From positions 50,397,011 to 50,461,010 of the forward strand of contig CM051456.1 of NCBI GenBank assembly GCA_028274465.1: a stretch of DNA of 64,000 nucleotides, in the 5' to 3' direction. Every line of letters starts with the position of its first letter. Position 1 is the first letter of the stretch. The stretch is from Plantago ovata (lineage: Eukaryota > Streptophyta > Magnoliopsida > Lamiales > Plantaginaceae). The position numbers were made by a program, and so were the translations under genes. The notes under the pieces were generated by a model. It saw only the letters and a list, made by a program, of their open reading frames with translations, had not been told where the DNA came from and made no database searches. Shown here one piece after another: positions 1 to 10,642 of the stretch.

Positions 1-1732
1 TATGTGTGATGCTTCGAATTTTGCCATGGGTGCTGTTTTATGCCAAAAAGTTGATAAGCAGTATCGTGTGATTTATTATGTTAGTAAGACTCTAGACTTT
101 GCGAAAGTTAATTATACAACCACTGAAAAGGAATTTTTAGTTGTTTTCTTTGCTTGACAAAAGTTTAGGTCTTATTTAATTGGCCATCCTATGAATGTCC
201 ATACTGATCATGCTGCTTTGAGACATTTGATAGCTAAGCAAGATTCTAAGCCTAGGTTAATCTGTTGGGTCCTTTTGCTGCAAGACTTTGATTTGACCAT
301 ACTGGATAGAGCTGGTAGGGAGAATTTAGTAGCCGATCATTTGTCTAGAATACCTAATATCCCTGTTGATTCGATACCCATCAATGAGGACCTCCCTGAT
401 GAGCACTTAATGAAGGCTAATGAAGAGCCATGGTATGCTGATATTGTGAACTATTTGGCTATGAATGTCTGCCCCACTAACTTTTCAGCCTCCGACAAGA
501 GAGCTCTTGCCAAGCGTTGCAGGTCTTACATATGGTGTGATCCGCATCTATTCAAGGAAGGAGCTGATGGGATTCTAAGGAGATGCGTGCCACAAGAAGA
601 GCAACAAAGTGTGTTGAGTCATTGCCATGAGCTTAATTGTGGAGGCCACTATAGTGGCTTGAAAACAGCTCGCAAGGTACTGTAAGCAGGGTTTTTCTGG
701 CCAACAATATACCGAGATGCTCGAAGTTTTGTGAAGAATTGTGACCCATGTCAACGAGGTGGTAATATTGGCAAGAAAGACGAAATGCCCCTTCAAGGGA
801 ATCTAGTGGTCGAACCTTTCGATGTATGGGGCATTGATTTCATGGGACCATTTCCATCAAGTGGAGGCTATGTATACATCCTTGTTGCGGTGGATCATGT
901 GACTAAATGGGTGGAGGCAATTCCTACTAAAACAAATGACGGCGCAGTTGTTATGAAGTTCTTGAAGGAGGTAATATTCCCTAGATTTGGGTGCCCTAGG
1001 ACAATCATCAGTGATGGAGGGTCACACTTCGTCAATAGAACCTTTGCCTCCCTTCTTAAGAGATACAGTGTCCACCATAGCGTCGCTACGCCATATCACC
1101 CACAGACATCGGGCCAAGTCGAAGTTAGCAACCGTCAAATTAAGAAGATCCTGGAGCGAGTAGTGAAGCCAAGTAGGAAAGATTGGGTAGGAAAATTGAA
1201 CGATGCACTTTGGGCATACATGACTAGCTACAAGACGGTGATTGGAACCACTCCGGACAGACTTGTGTATGGGAAAGCATGTCATCTTCCCGTAGAACTA
1301 GAACACAAGGCATATTGGGCTATAAAAGCACTCAATCTTGATATGGGAAAAGCTGGCGAGGAACGATTGTTGCAACTAGATGAGCTTGATGAATTACGAC
1401 TAGGTGCTTATGAAAATGCCAAGATCTACAAGGAACGTACTAAGAAGTATCATGATCGTGGTATAGTACGTAAGGAATTGATTCCTGGACAAAAAGCTTT
1501 GGTATTTAATTCTCGCCTTCGACTATTTCCTGGAAAGCTCCGTACTTGTTGGGATGGACCGTACGAAATTATCGAAGTTGCCCCCCATGGAGCTGTAAAA
1601 CTCTTTGATCCGAAGACGGGCAATACCTTCAAGGTGAATGGCCAGCGAGTGAAGCCATACCTCGAGATATCTAGTGATCAAAGGGAGGTTGATCAACTTG
1701 AGCTTACCCTTACCGCCTCCACTAAAGGTTAG
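1..1732 (+). pseudogene. Athila-like pol: RNase H and integrase (E1)
   Basis: One reading frame runs from base 2 to the TAG at 1730-1732 but has two nonsense codons: TGA at 155-157, where the E2 copy reads TTA, and TAA at 683-685, where E2 reads CAA. The first part is RNase H ([15 protein letters not shown], later [10 protein letters not shown] and ADHLSRIPN). Integrase follows, with an H-H-C-C zinc region ([13 protein letters not shown] to CDPCQRGG), a catalytic core with Asp in WGIDFMGPF (836-838), Asp in ISDGGSHF and Glu in [14 protein letters not shown], and a C-terminal domain ([14 protein letters not shown]). The enzyme would process and insert element cDNA in the nucleus. The two stops make it inactive. 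Confidence 0.9.
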
Positions 1733-3248
1733 TGTGTTTTGTTGTTTTGTTTTCTCACGAGTTTGATTGAGTATTATAGGTCACTTATACAAGTATTAGC
1801 TCTCACCTTGAATCCACTTTCGACGTTCGGGACGAGCGACAACGTTCAGGTTTGGGGGGGGGGGTTATCGCTGGTTATCTCTATACTTGTCTTGCTTATG
1901 ATAAACTCGTGAAATTTTTTGCATTTGCACGTTTACTGCTTTCTTAGTTTTTAGGTTGCATACACTACATTCATCCAGGATAGTCTTGCATGTTTTATAT
2001 GGAGTTTATTGCCAAATTTTTTGAACCTTTTTATCGGGTAAAATAACTAACTATGACATTAATCATATGCTTCATCTCTATGAATTTGTTTGAGGTTTTT
2101 ATCGCTTGACTTGTCACATTTATGTATTGCACTTAGTTAAGCTTGGTACTCTCGACATCACTTAGTGGTGTTTTCTCTACTGCGGTTCACGAAGGCCTTT
2201 ATAATAGGATGATGCATGTTAGGGTGTTATGGTTGTTTTCCAGAGTAATTATGTACCTAAGAGGCAACAACTCTTCACTTTGCTTTGAGATTGCTAAATG
2301 CCAAGGAAGGAGGTAGTGTGAGATTGTGTGATCCTTTGTTTGCAACCTATTCTTTCGAATAGGTTTGGGGAAGGGGTTACGCTATCGTTTGACTTGTTTT
2401 TCATTTTTCAGTCCTGTGTCGTGAGTTTATTTTTCCTTTTTCGTAAATTTGATACTCCAACCTATTCTTTCGAATAGGTTTGGGGAAGTCGTTTGTGAGT
2501 CATTCTTATTTCTTTTTCGTTGTGCTACTGCTGGCTAAAATACAAAAATCGAAAAAAAGAAGAAAAGAAAAAATTCCAGGAAAAAAAGAAGAAAAAAACT
2601 GGAAAAAAAAAGAAAAAAGAAAAGACCCCAAAAAAGCAAGGAAGTGTCCAAAAAGCCAAAAAGCAGTTTAGCAAAGTGTTGTGTCTCATTTTTCAATTCT
2701 TGTAATGTTCGTAATCGTGTTGTAATTTTTGTCTTTTTCTTTGAGTGTCATCTGTTCTAGACCACCCTCGTCCTGCCATTCAGGAAGTGGTGAATAGCTT
2801 AAGGCTTTGCTTGAGAGATGGGTAGAATAGGGGAGTGTTATCTTTTTAGGGAACCCTCCTTCGTTTGATGAGAGCCAGTATTGGTTCGACCTCTTTGAGG
2901 AAAAGTCTTAACTTGGTGAACAGTAGTAAGTCCTCAGTTTCATAGGCACGGGACAACCATTCGTATTCAAACATGTTTCATTACGTCGTCACTGACTAGG
3001 TCCAGGTAGAGGATGTTACGAGAGACTATCTTGTCTTACCATAAGTGCTTATGTGGATGTGTATGAGTCAATCGATGCATTCTTCAACCTATATTCATGT
3101 TATGACTTATATAGTTCTTGTTCATATGTATTTTGATAGATTCAGTAGATTAGTTCATTTCATTTGGCATGAGACTCCATTTTTTGTTTTTTGCATTAGA
3201 GTCTAGCTTAGTTGCTTGAGGACAAGCAAAGGTTCGGTTTGGGGAGTT
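1733..3248 (+). other. 3' noncoding region of E1
   Basis: About 1.5 kb between the pol stop and the 3' LTR, with no convincing gene. It holds a long G run after AGGTTT near 1850, two hairpin-plus-G-tract cassettes (2344 and 2459), an A/G-rich low-complexity stretch at about 2540-2660 that creates false lysine-rich ORFs, and the purine tract GGTTTGGGGAG next to the LTR. Athila elements often have a long 3' region, sometimes with an env-like ORF; I see none here. Confidence 0.75.
2344..2488 (+). repeat. Two hairpin plus G-tract cassettes (E1)
   Basis: Two copies of a 9-bp hairpin with arms AACCTATTC and GAATAGGTT and loop TTTC, at 2344-2365 and 2459-2480. Each is followed at once by TGGGGAAG, which resembles the true polypurine tract beside the LTR. 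Confidence 0.85.
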
Positions 3249-4509
3249 TGATGAATATGTATTTTACACTTTCATTGAGTCTTTTTCGCCTATTTTAGCT
3301 ATCCTCTATGTTAATTTAGCTATATTTTAGTGCATTTTATTAGAATAGTGTCACGTTTCCCTTTAGTTTTTATTTTACAGGTTTTGGTTGAAAAACGAGG
3401 TTTTCCGGGCAATTATATTGAAGTAGACAATGAATTGGTGTTCCAGAAGCCTAATTGGAGTATCTGAAAGATTTCGGATAGGATTTGAAGTCTAGGGGTC
3501 GAGTCTGAAGGCTAAAAGGTCACTAGAAGGTAGAAACCGAGTCCGAAAAGTGGAAAAAAAATCAAAAAAACGCGTCGAAAACGCGTTTTGGGCCGAAAAA
3601 CACTCCCGGGCGAGTCGCCCGGGACGTGGGGCGAATCGCCCCACACCAGGCGAATCGCCCGGTGTGTGGGTTCGCCCCACACAATTCGAATGCCTATATA
3701 TATGAGCTCAGTTTTCTCCGTTTTTCATACTTTTCCAGACCTTTTCTCTCACCTTTCTCTGTAGTTTTAGGTAGGAATTCTCCAGAGCCTGTTCTGGGGG
3801 TTCTTAGCTTAGGAGATACTTTTTCTTAGCGTTTTGGAGCTTGTAAGATCGCGATTCTTCGGAGATTGACAACCTTCGGTAAGATTGTATCTTACAGTTT
3901 TTCTATTTATATTTATATATCTTTCATCATGTTTTCATTCATTCGTGGTATGATTTCTGTTGATTGCATGACATCTATGAGTAGCTAAACTTCTCGTTGG
4001 TGATAGTATGTGATTTTTTAGCGAAGGGTTAATAATTATGCTAATGGCTATATCGCGCATTATACTCTGAGTTATTGCTTTATTTCTTTGATCTATCTAA
4101 AATCTCTATCTTCGTAGTGTTGAATAATTACGGAATACAATTGGACAATTCATTGATCTTTGATCTATCTAAATCTATATCTTCGTAGTGTTGAATAATT
4201 ACAACTGGACAATTCATTGATCAAAGATCTCCATGCAAAACCGAGGAATTTACGCATGATTATTAACCTGTTATGCTTTGAATGACCATACTATCACCAA
4301 TCTCTATTATCTGTTAAGAAAAAATTTGCTAAGTCATTTGCTGTTTTATATTCTTAAGTTAGATTAGATAAAGCTAGTTATAGTCCTTAGAGATCGACAC
4401 TCGAGGTTATTCTACTGCTACACTACGGTTTTCGCTGTAGTTGTGAATTGCCTTTGGCTAAATACAAATTTATTTGATTAATTGGAACTCGACAATCCAA
4501 CGTTCATCA
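3249..4509 (+). repeat. 3' LTR of E1
   Basis: A 1261-bp LTR beginning TGATGAATATG directly after the purine tract and ending GTTCATCA, with a 7-bp terminal inverted repeat TGATGAA/TTCATCA. It is longer than the E3 LTR because a stretch of about 65 bp near 4115-4220 (around TAGTGTTGAATAATTAC) is duplicated. It carries the hairpin cluster and TATA box listed separately. Confidence 0.9.
3605..3702 (+). promoter_or_regulatory. LTR hairpin cluster and TATA box (E1)
   Basis: Four hairpins lie end to end. 3605-3623: 8-bp stem CCCGGGCG, loop AGT. 3626-3644: 8-bp stem GTGGGGCG, loop AAT. 3644-3664: stem CACC/GGCG with one A-C mismatch, loop AAT. 3663-3683: 8-bp stem TGTGTGGG, loop TTCGC; it cannot form fully together with the third. 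TATATATA follows at 3695-3702. The position suggests the LTR core promoter, so the hairpins would lie just upstream of, or across, the transcription start. No function has been shown. Confidence 0.65.
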
Positions 4510-6516
4510 GGTATTGAGGTAGACAAGGCTAAGATCGAAATCATTGAAAAACTTCCCCCACCTACTTGTGTGAAAGAATTGCAATCTTTTGTTGGCCATG
4601 TAGGGTTTCATAGGAGGTTTATTAAAGATTTTTCAAAAATTGCTAAACCTTTAAGTAGCTTGCTTGCAAAAGATGTGGTTTTCCATTTCTCTAATGAGTG
4701 CTTAGTTGCTTTTAATACCCTTAAGGAAAAGCTTGTTTCTGCTCCCATTGTTGTGCCGCCTGATTGGAATCTTCCTTTTGAGATTATGTGTGATGCTTCG
4801 AATTTTGCCATGGGTGATGTTTTATGCCAAAAAGTTGATAAGAAGTATCGTGTGATTTATTATGTTAGTAAGACTCTAGACACTGCGGAAGTTAATTATA
4901 CAACCACTGAAAACGAATTTTTAGTTGTTGTCTTTGCTTTACAAAAGTTTAGGTCTTATTTAATTGGCCATCCTGTGAATGTCCATACTGATCATAATGC
5001 TTTGAGACATTTGATAGCTAAGCAAGATTCTAAGCCTAGGTTAATCCGTTGGGTCCTTTTGCTGCAAGACTTTGATTTGACCATAGTGGATAGAGTTGGT
5101 AGGGAGAATTTAGTAGCCGATCATTTGTCTAGAATACCTAATATCCCTGTTGATTCGATACCCATCAATGAGGACCTCCCTGATGAGCACTTAATGAAGG
5201 CTAATGAAGAGCCATGGTATGCTGATATTGTGAACTATTTGGCTATGAATGTCTGCCCCACTAACTTTTCAGCCTCCGACAAGAGAGCTCTTGCCAAGCG
5301 TTGCAGGTCTTACATATGGGATGATCCGCATCTATTCAAGGAAGGAGCTGATGGGATTCTAAGGAGATGCGTGCCACAAGAAGAGCAACAAAGTGTGTTG
5401 AGTCATTGCCATGAGCTTAATTGTGGAGGACACTATAGTGGCTTGAAAACAGCTCGCAAGGTACTGCAAGCAGGGTTTTTCTGGCCAACAATATACCGAG
5501 ATGCTCGAAATTTTGTGAAGAATTTGTGACCCATGTCAACGAGGTGGTAATATTGGCAAGAAAGACGAATGCCCCTTCAAGGGAATCTAGTGGTCGAACC
5601 TTTCGATGTATGGGGCATTGATTTCATGGGACCATTTCCATCAAGTGGAGGCTATGTATACATCCTTGTTGCGGTGGATCATGCGACTAAATGGGTGGAG
5701 GCAATTCCTACAAAAACAAATGACGGCGCATTTGTTATGAAGTTCTTGAAGGAGGTAATATTCCCTAGATTTGGGTGCCCTAGGACAATCATCAGTGATG
5801 GAGGGTCACACTTCGTCAATAGAACCTTTGCCTCCCTTCTTAAGAGATACAGTGTCCACCATAGCGTCTCTACGCCATATCACCCACAGACATCGGGCCA
5901 AGTCGAAGTTAGCAACCGTCAAATTAAGAAGATCCTGGAGCGAGTAGTGAAGCCAAGTAGGAAAGATTGGACAGGAAAATTGAACGATGCACTTTGGGCA
6001 TACATGACTAGCTACAAGACGGTGATTGGAACCACTCCGTACAGACTTGTGTATGGGAAAGCATGTCATCTTCCCGTAGAACTAGAACACAAGGCATATT
6101 GGGCTATAAAAGCACTCAATCTTGATATGGGAAAAGCTGGCGAGGAACGATTGTTGCAACTAGATGAGCTTGATGAATTACGACTAGGTGCTTATGAAAA
6201 TGCCAAGATCTACAAGGAACGTACTAAGAAGTATCATGATCGTGGTATAGTACGTAAGGAATTGATTCCTGGACAAAAAGCTTTGGTATTTAATTCTCGC
6301 CTTCGACTATTTCCTGGAAAGCTCCGTACTCGTTGGGATGGACCGTACAAAATTATCGAAGTTGCCCCCCATGGAGCTGTAAAACTCTTTGATCCAAAGA
6401 TGGGCAATACCTTCAAGGTGAATGGCCAGCGAGTGAAGCCATACTTCGAGATATCTAGTGATCAAAGGGAGGTTGATCACCTTGAGCTTACCCTTACCGC
6501 CTCCACTAAAGGTTAG
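4510..6516 (+). pseudogene. Athila-like pol: RT end, RNase H, integrase (E2)
   Basis: Coding sequence resumes as [17 protein letters not shown], which in the R1 copy lies downstream of the FMDD catalytic box of RT. RNase H ([20 protein letters not shown]) and integrase (H-H-C-C region, [29 protein letters not shown]) follow. An extra T near 5525 creates a TGA at 5527-5529, and a missing A near 5568 restores the original frame, so only about 13 codons are scrambled. The last codons and the TAG at 6514-6516 match E1. Not functional because of the stop. Confidence 0.9.
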
Positions 6517-8033
6517 TGTGTTTTGTTGTTTTGTTTTCTCACGAGTTTGGTTGAGTATTATAGGTCACTTATACAAGTATTATCTCTCACCTTGAATCTA
6601 CTTTCGACTTTCGGGACGAGCAACGACGTTCAGGTTTGGGGGGGGGGGTTATCGCTGGTTATCTCTATACTTGTCTTGCTTATGATAAACTCGTGAAATT
6701 TTATGCATTTGCACGTTTACTGCTTTCTTAGTTTTTAGGTTGCATACACTACATTCATCCTAGGATAGTCTTGCATGTTTTATATGGAGTTTATTGCCAA
6801 ATTTTTTGAACCTTTTTATCGTGTAAATTAACTAACTACGACATTAATCATATGCTTCATCTCTATGAATTTGTTTGAGGTTTTTATCGCTTGACTTGTC
6901 ACATTTATGTATTGCACTTAGTTAAGCTTGGTACTCTCGACATCACTTAGTGGTGTTTTCTCTACTGCGGTTCACGAAGGCCTTTATAATAGGATGATGC
7001 ATGTTAGGGTCTTATGGTTGTTTTCCCGAGTAATTATATACCTAAGAGGCAACAACTATTCACCTTGCTTTGAGATTGCTAAATGCCAAGGAAGGAGGTA
7101 GTGTGAGATTGTGTGATCCTTTGTTTGCAACCTATTCTTTCGAATAGGTTTGGGGAAGGGGTTACGCTATCGTTAGACTTGTTTTTCGTTTTTCAATCCT
7201 GTGTCGTGAGTTTATTTTTCCTTTTTCGTAAATTTGATACTCCAACCTATTCTTTCGAATAGGTTTGGGGAAGTCGTTTGTGAGTCATTCTTATTTCTTT
7301 TTCGTTGTGCTACTGCTGGCTAAAAAACAAAAATCGAAAAAAAGAAGAAAAGAAAAAATTCCAGGAAAAAAAGAAGAAAAGAACTTGAAAAAAAAAGAAA
7401 AAAGAAAAGACCCCAAAAAAGCAAGGAAGTGTCCAAAAAGCCAAAAAGCAGTTTAGCAAAGTGTTGTGTCTCATTTTCCAATTCTTGTAATGTTCGTAAT
7501 CGTGTTGTAATTTTTGTCTTTTTGTTTGAGTGTCATCTGTTCTAGACCACCCTCGTCCTGCCATTCAGGAAGTGGTGAATAGCTTAAGGCTTTGCTTGAG
7601 AGATGGGTAGAATAGGGGAGTGTTATCTTTTTTGGGAACCCTCCTTCGTTTGATGAGAGCCAGTATTGGTTCGACCTCTTTGAGGAAAAGTCTTAACTTG
7701 GTGAACAGCAGTAAGTCCTCAGTTTCATAGGCACGGGACAACCATTCGTATTCTAACATGTTTCATTACGTCGTCACTGACTAGGTCCAGGTAGAGGATG
7801 TTACGAGAGACTATCTTGTCTTAACATAAGTGCTTATGTGGATGTGTATGAGTCAATCGAGGCATTCTTCAACCTATATTCATGTTATGACTTATATAGT
7901 TCTTGTTCATATGTATTTTGATAGATTCCGTAGATTAGTTCATTTCATTTGGCATGAGACTCCATTTTTTGTTTTTTGCATTAGAGTCTAGCTTAGTTGC
8001 TTGAGGACAAGCAAAGGTTCGGTTTGGGGAGTT
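6517..8033 (+). other. 3' noncoding region of E2
   Basis: Nearly identical in order and sequence to the E1 region at 1733-3248: long G run near 6640, hairpin cassettes at 7129-7150 and 7244-7265 each followed by TGGGGAAG, an A/G-rich stretch near 7325-7450, and the purine tract before the LTR. No gene seen. Confidence 0.75.
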
Positions 8034-8900
8034 TGATGAATATGTATTTTACACTTTCATTGAGTCTTTTTCGCCTATTTTAGCTATCCTCTATGTTAAT
8101 TTAGCTATATTTTAGTGCATTTTATTAGAATAGTGTCACGTTTCCCTTTAGTTTTTATTTTACAGGTTTTGGTTGAAAAACGAGGTTTTCCGGGCAATTA
8201 TATTGAAGTAGACAAGGAATTGGTGTTCCAGAAGCCTAATTGGAGTATCTGAAAAATTCCGGATAGGATTTGAAGTCTAGGGGTCGAGTCTGAAGGCTAA
8301 AAGGTCACTAGAAGGTAGAAACCGAGTCCGAAAAGTGGAAAAAAAATCCAAAAACGCGTCGAAAACGCGTTTTGGGCCGAAAAACACTCCCGGGCGAGTC
8401 GCCCGGGATGTGGGGCGAATCGCCCCACACCAGGCGAATCGCCCGGTGTGTGGGTTCGCCCCAAACAATTCGAATGCCTATATATATGAGCTCAGTTTTC
8501 TCCGTTTTTCATACTTTTCCAGACCTTTTCTCTCACATTTCTCTGTAGTTTTAGGTAGGAATTCTCCAGAGCCTGTTCTGGGGGTTCTTAGCGTAGGAGA
8601 TTCTTTTTCTTAGCGTTTTGGAGCTTGTAAGACCGCGATTCTTCGGAGATTGACAACCTTCGGTAACATTGTATCTTATAGTTTTTCTATTTATATTTAT
8701 ATATCTTTCATCATGTTTTCATTCATTCGTGGTATGATTTCTGTTGATTGCATGACATCTATGAGTAGCTAAACTTCTCGTTGGTGATAGTATGTCATTT
8801 CTTAGCGAAGGGTTAATAATTATGCTAATGGCTATATCGCGCATTATACTCTGAGTTATTGCTTTATTTCTTTGATCTATCTAAAATCTCTATCTTCGTA
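8034..8900 (+). repeat. Truncated 3' LTR of E2
   Basis: Begins TGATGAATATG after the purine tract, like the other LTRs of this family, and carries the same hairpin cluster (about 8390-8470) and TATA region. It stops at TCTTCGTA, where a complete LTR continues GTGTTGAATAATTAC. The last ~350 bp are missing. Confidence 0.88.
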
Positions 8901-9444
8901 ATCATGTTGTAATTTTTGTCTTTTTGTTTGAGTGTCATCTGTTCTACACCACTCTCGTCCTGCCATTCAGGAAGTGGTGAATAGCTTAAGGCTTTGCTTG
9001 AGAGATGGGTAGAATAGGGGAGTGTTATCTTTTTAGGGAACCCTCCTTCGTTTGATGAGAGCCATTATTGGTTCGACCTCTTTGAGGAAAAGTCTTAACT
9101 TGGTGAACAACAGTAAGTCCTCAGTTTCATAGGCACGGGACAAACATTCGTATTCTAACATGTTTCATTACGTCGTCACTGACTAGGTCCAGGTAGAGGA
9201 TGTTACGAGAGACTATCTTGTCTTAACATAAGTGCTTATGTGGATGTGTATGAGTCAATCGAGGCATTCTTCAACCTATATTCATGTTATGACTTATATG
9301 GTTCTTGTTCATATGTTTTTTGATAGATTCAGTAGATTAGTTCATTTCATTTGGCATAGACTCCATTTTTTGTGTTGCATTGTTTTTTGCATTAGAGTCT
9401 AGCTTAGTTGCTTGAGGACAAGCAAATGTTCGGTTTGGGGAGTT
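8901..9444 (+). other. Fragment of Athila-like 3' region (E3)
   Basis: Matches the second half of the 3' region of E1 and E2 (from the TGTTGTAATTTTTGTC segment to the purine tract GGTTTGGGGAG). The hairpin cassettes are absent because the junction lies downstream of them. No gene. Confidence 0.85.
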
Positions 9445-10642
9445 TGATGAATATGTATTTTACACTTTCATTTGAGTCTTTTTCGCCTATTTTAGCTATC
9501 TTCTATGTTAATTTAGCTTTATTTTAGTGCATTTGATTAGAATAGTGTCACGTTTCCCTTTAGTTTATATTTTACAGGTTTTGGTTGAAAAAACGAGATT
9601 TTCCGGGCAATTATATTGAAGTAGACAAGGAATTGGTGTTCCAGAAGCCTAATTGGAGTATCTGAAAGATTCCGGATAGGATTTGAAGTCTAGGGGTCGA
9701 GTCTGGAGGCTAAAAGGTCACTAGAAGGCAGAAACCGAGTCCGAAAAGGGGAAGAAATCCAAAAACGCGTCGAAAACGCGTTTTGGGCCGAAAACACTCC
9801 CAGGCGACTCGCCCGGGACGTGGGGCGGATCGCCCCACACCAGGAGAATCGCCCGGTGTGTGGGGCCCTTCGCCCCACACAATTCGAATGCCTATATATA
9901 GTTGCTCAGTTTTCTCCGTTTTTCATACTTTTCCAGACCTTTTCTCTCACCTTTCTCAGTAGTTTTAGGTAGGAATTCTCCAGAGCCTGTTCTGGGGTTC
10001 TTAGCTTAGGAGATACTTTTTCTTAGCAGTTTGGAGCTTTTAAGAACGCGATTCTTCGTAGATGACAATCTTCGATAACATTGTATCTTACGGTTTTCTA
10101 TTTATATTTATATATCTTTCATCATGTTTTCATTCATTCGTGGTATGATTTATGTTGATTGCATGACAACTATGAGTAGCTAAACTTCTCGTTGGTGATA
10201 GTATGTGAATTCTTAGCGAAGGGTTAATAATTATGTTAACGGCTATATCGCGCATTATACTCTGAGTTATTGCTTTATTTCTTTGATCTATCTAAAACCT
10301 CTATCTTCGTAGTGTTGAATAATTACGGAACACAATTGGACAATTCATTGATCAAAGATCTCCATGCAAGACCGAGGAATTTATGCATGATTATTAGCCT
10401 GTTATGCTTTGAAGGACCATACTATCACCAATCTCCATTATCTGTTAAGAAAAACCTCTGCTAAGTCGTCTGTTGATTTTATATTCTTAAGTTAGATTAG
10501 ATAAAGCTAGTTATAGTCCTTAGAGATCGACACTCGAGGTTATTCTACTGCTACACTACGGTTTTCGTTGTAGTTGTGAATTGCCTTTGGCTAAATACAA
10601 ATTTATTTCATTAATTTGAACCCGACAATTCTCAGTTCATCA
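9445..10642 (+). repeat. 3' LTR of E3
   Basis: A complete 1198-bp LTR from TGATGAATATG to CAGTTCATCA. The hairpin cluster lies near 9800-9880 and a TATA-like sequence follows at about 9893. The next bases are CACTA transposon coding sequence read on the minus strand, so E3 was inserted in that gene. AGCGA (10643-10647) is the predicted target duplication; the other copy is outside the window. Confidence 0.9.

Larger units (their letters stand above)
1..4509 (+). mobile_element. Athila-like Ty3/Gypsy element E1 (3' part)
   Basis: This is the 3' part of an LTR retrotransposon: RNase H and integrase, about 1.5 kb of noncoding 3' region, a purine tract and a 3' LTR. The 5' part lies left of the window. 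The LTR ends at 4509, and the next base continues inside the RT coding sequence of another copy (E2), so E1 was inserted into E2. The target duplication would be GGTAT (4510-4514); its partner should lie just before the unseen 5' LTR. The lineage call rests on the nearly complete relative at 59-64 kb, which has an Athila-type gag and protease. Confidence 0.85.
4510..8900 (+). mobile_element. Athila-like element E2 (interrupted and truncated)
   Basis: Host copy of E1. It resumes at 4510 inside RT coding sequence and continues through RNase H, integrase, 3' region and the first 867 bp of its 3' LTR. There it is joined to the 3' region of another copy (E3) at the shared hexamer TTCGTA (8895-8900). 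Confidence 0.85.

Noticed and set aside
2480-2705. Lysine-rich ORFs (also near 7265-7456, 52649-53142, 55384-55808, 58304-58591)
   Set aside because: They come from A/G-rich or T/C-rich low-complexity stretches in Athila 3' regions, differ between copies by frame and have no domain.
3492-3829. Small ORFs rich in Arg/Pro/Gly in Athila LTRs (also near 8277-8613, 9690-9878, 57354-57545)
   Set aside because: They translate the GC hairpin cluster and LTR; no conservation as protein.
10270-10464. ORF in the E3 LTR
   Set aside because: Falls in LTR sequence repeated at 4090-4330 where it is not open.
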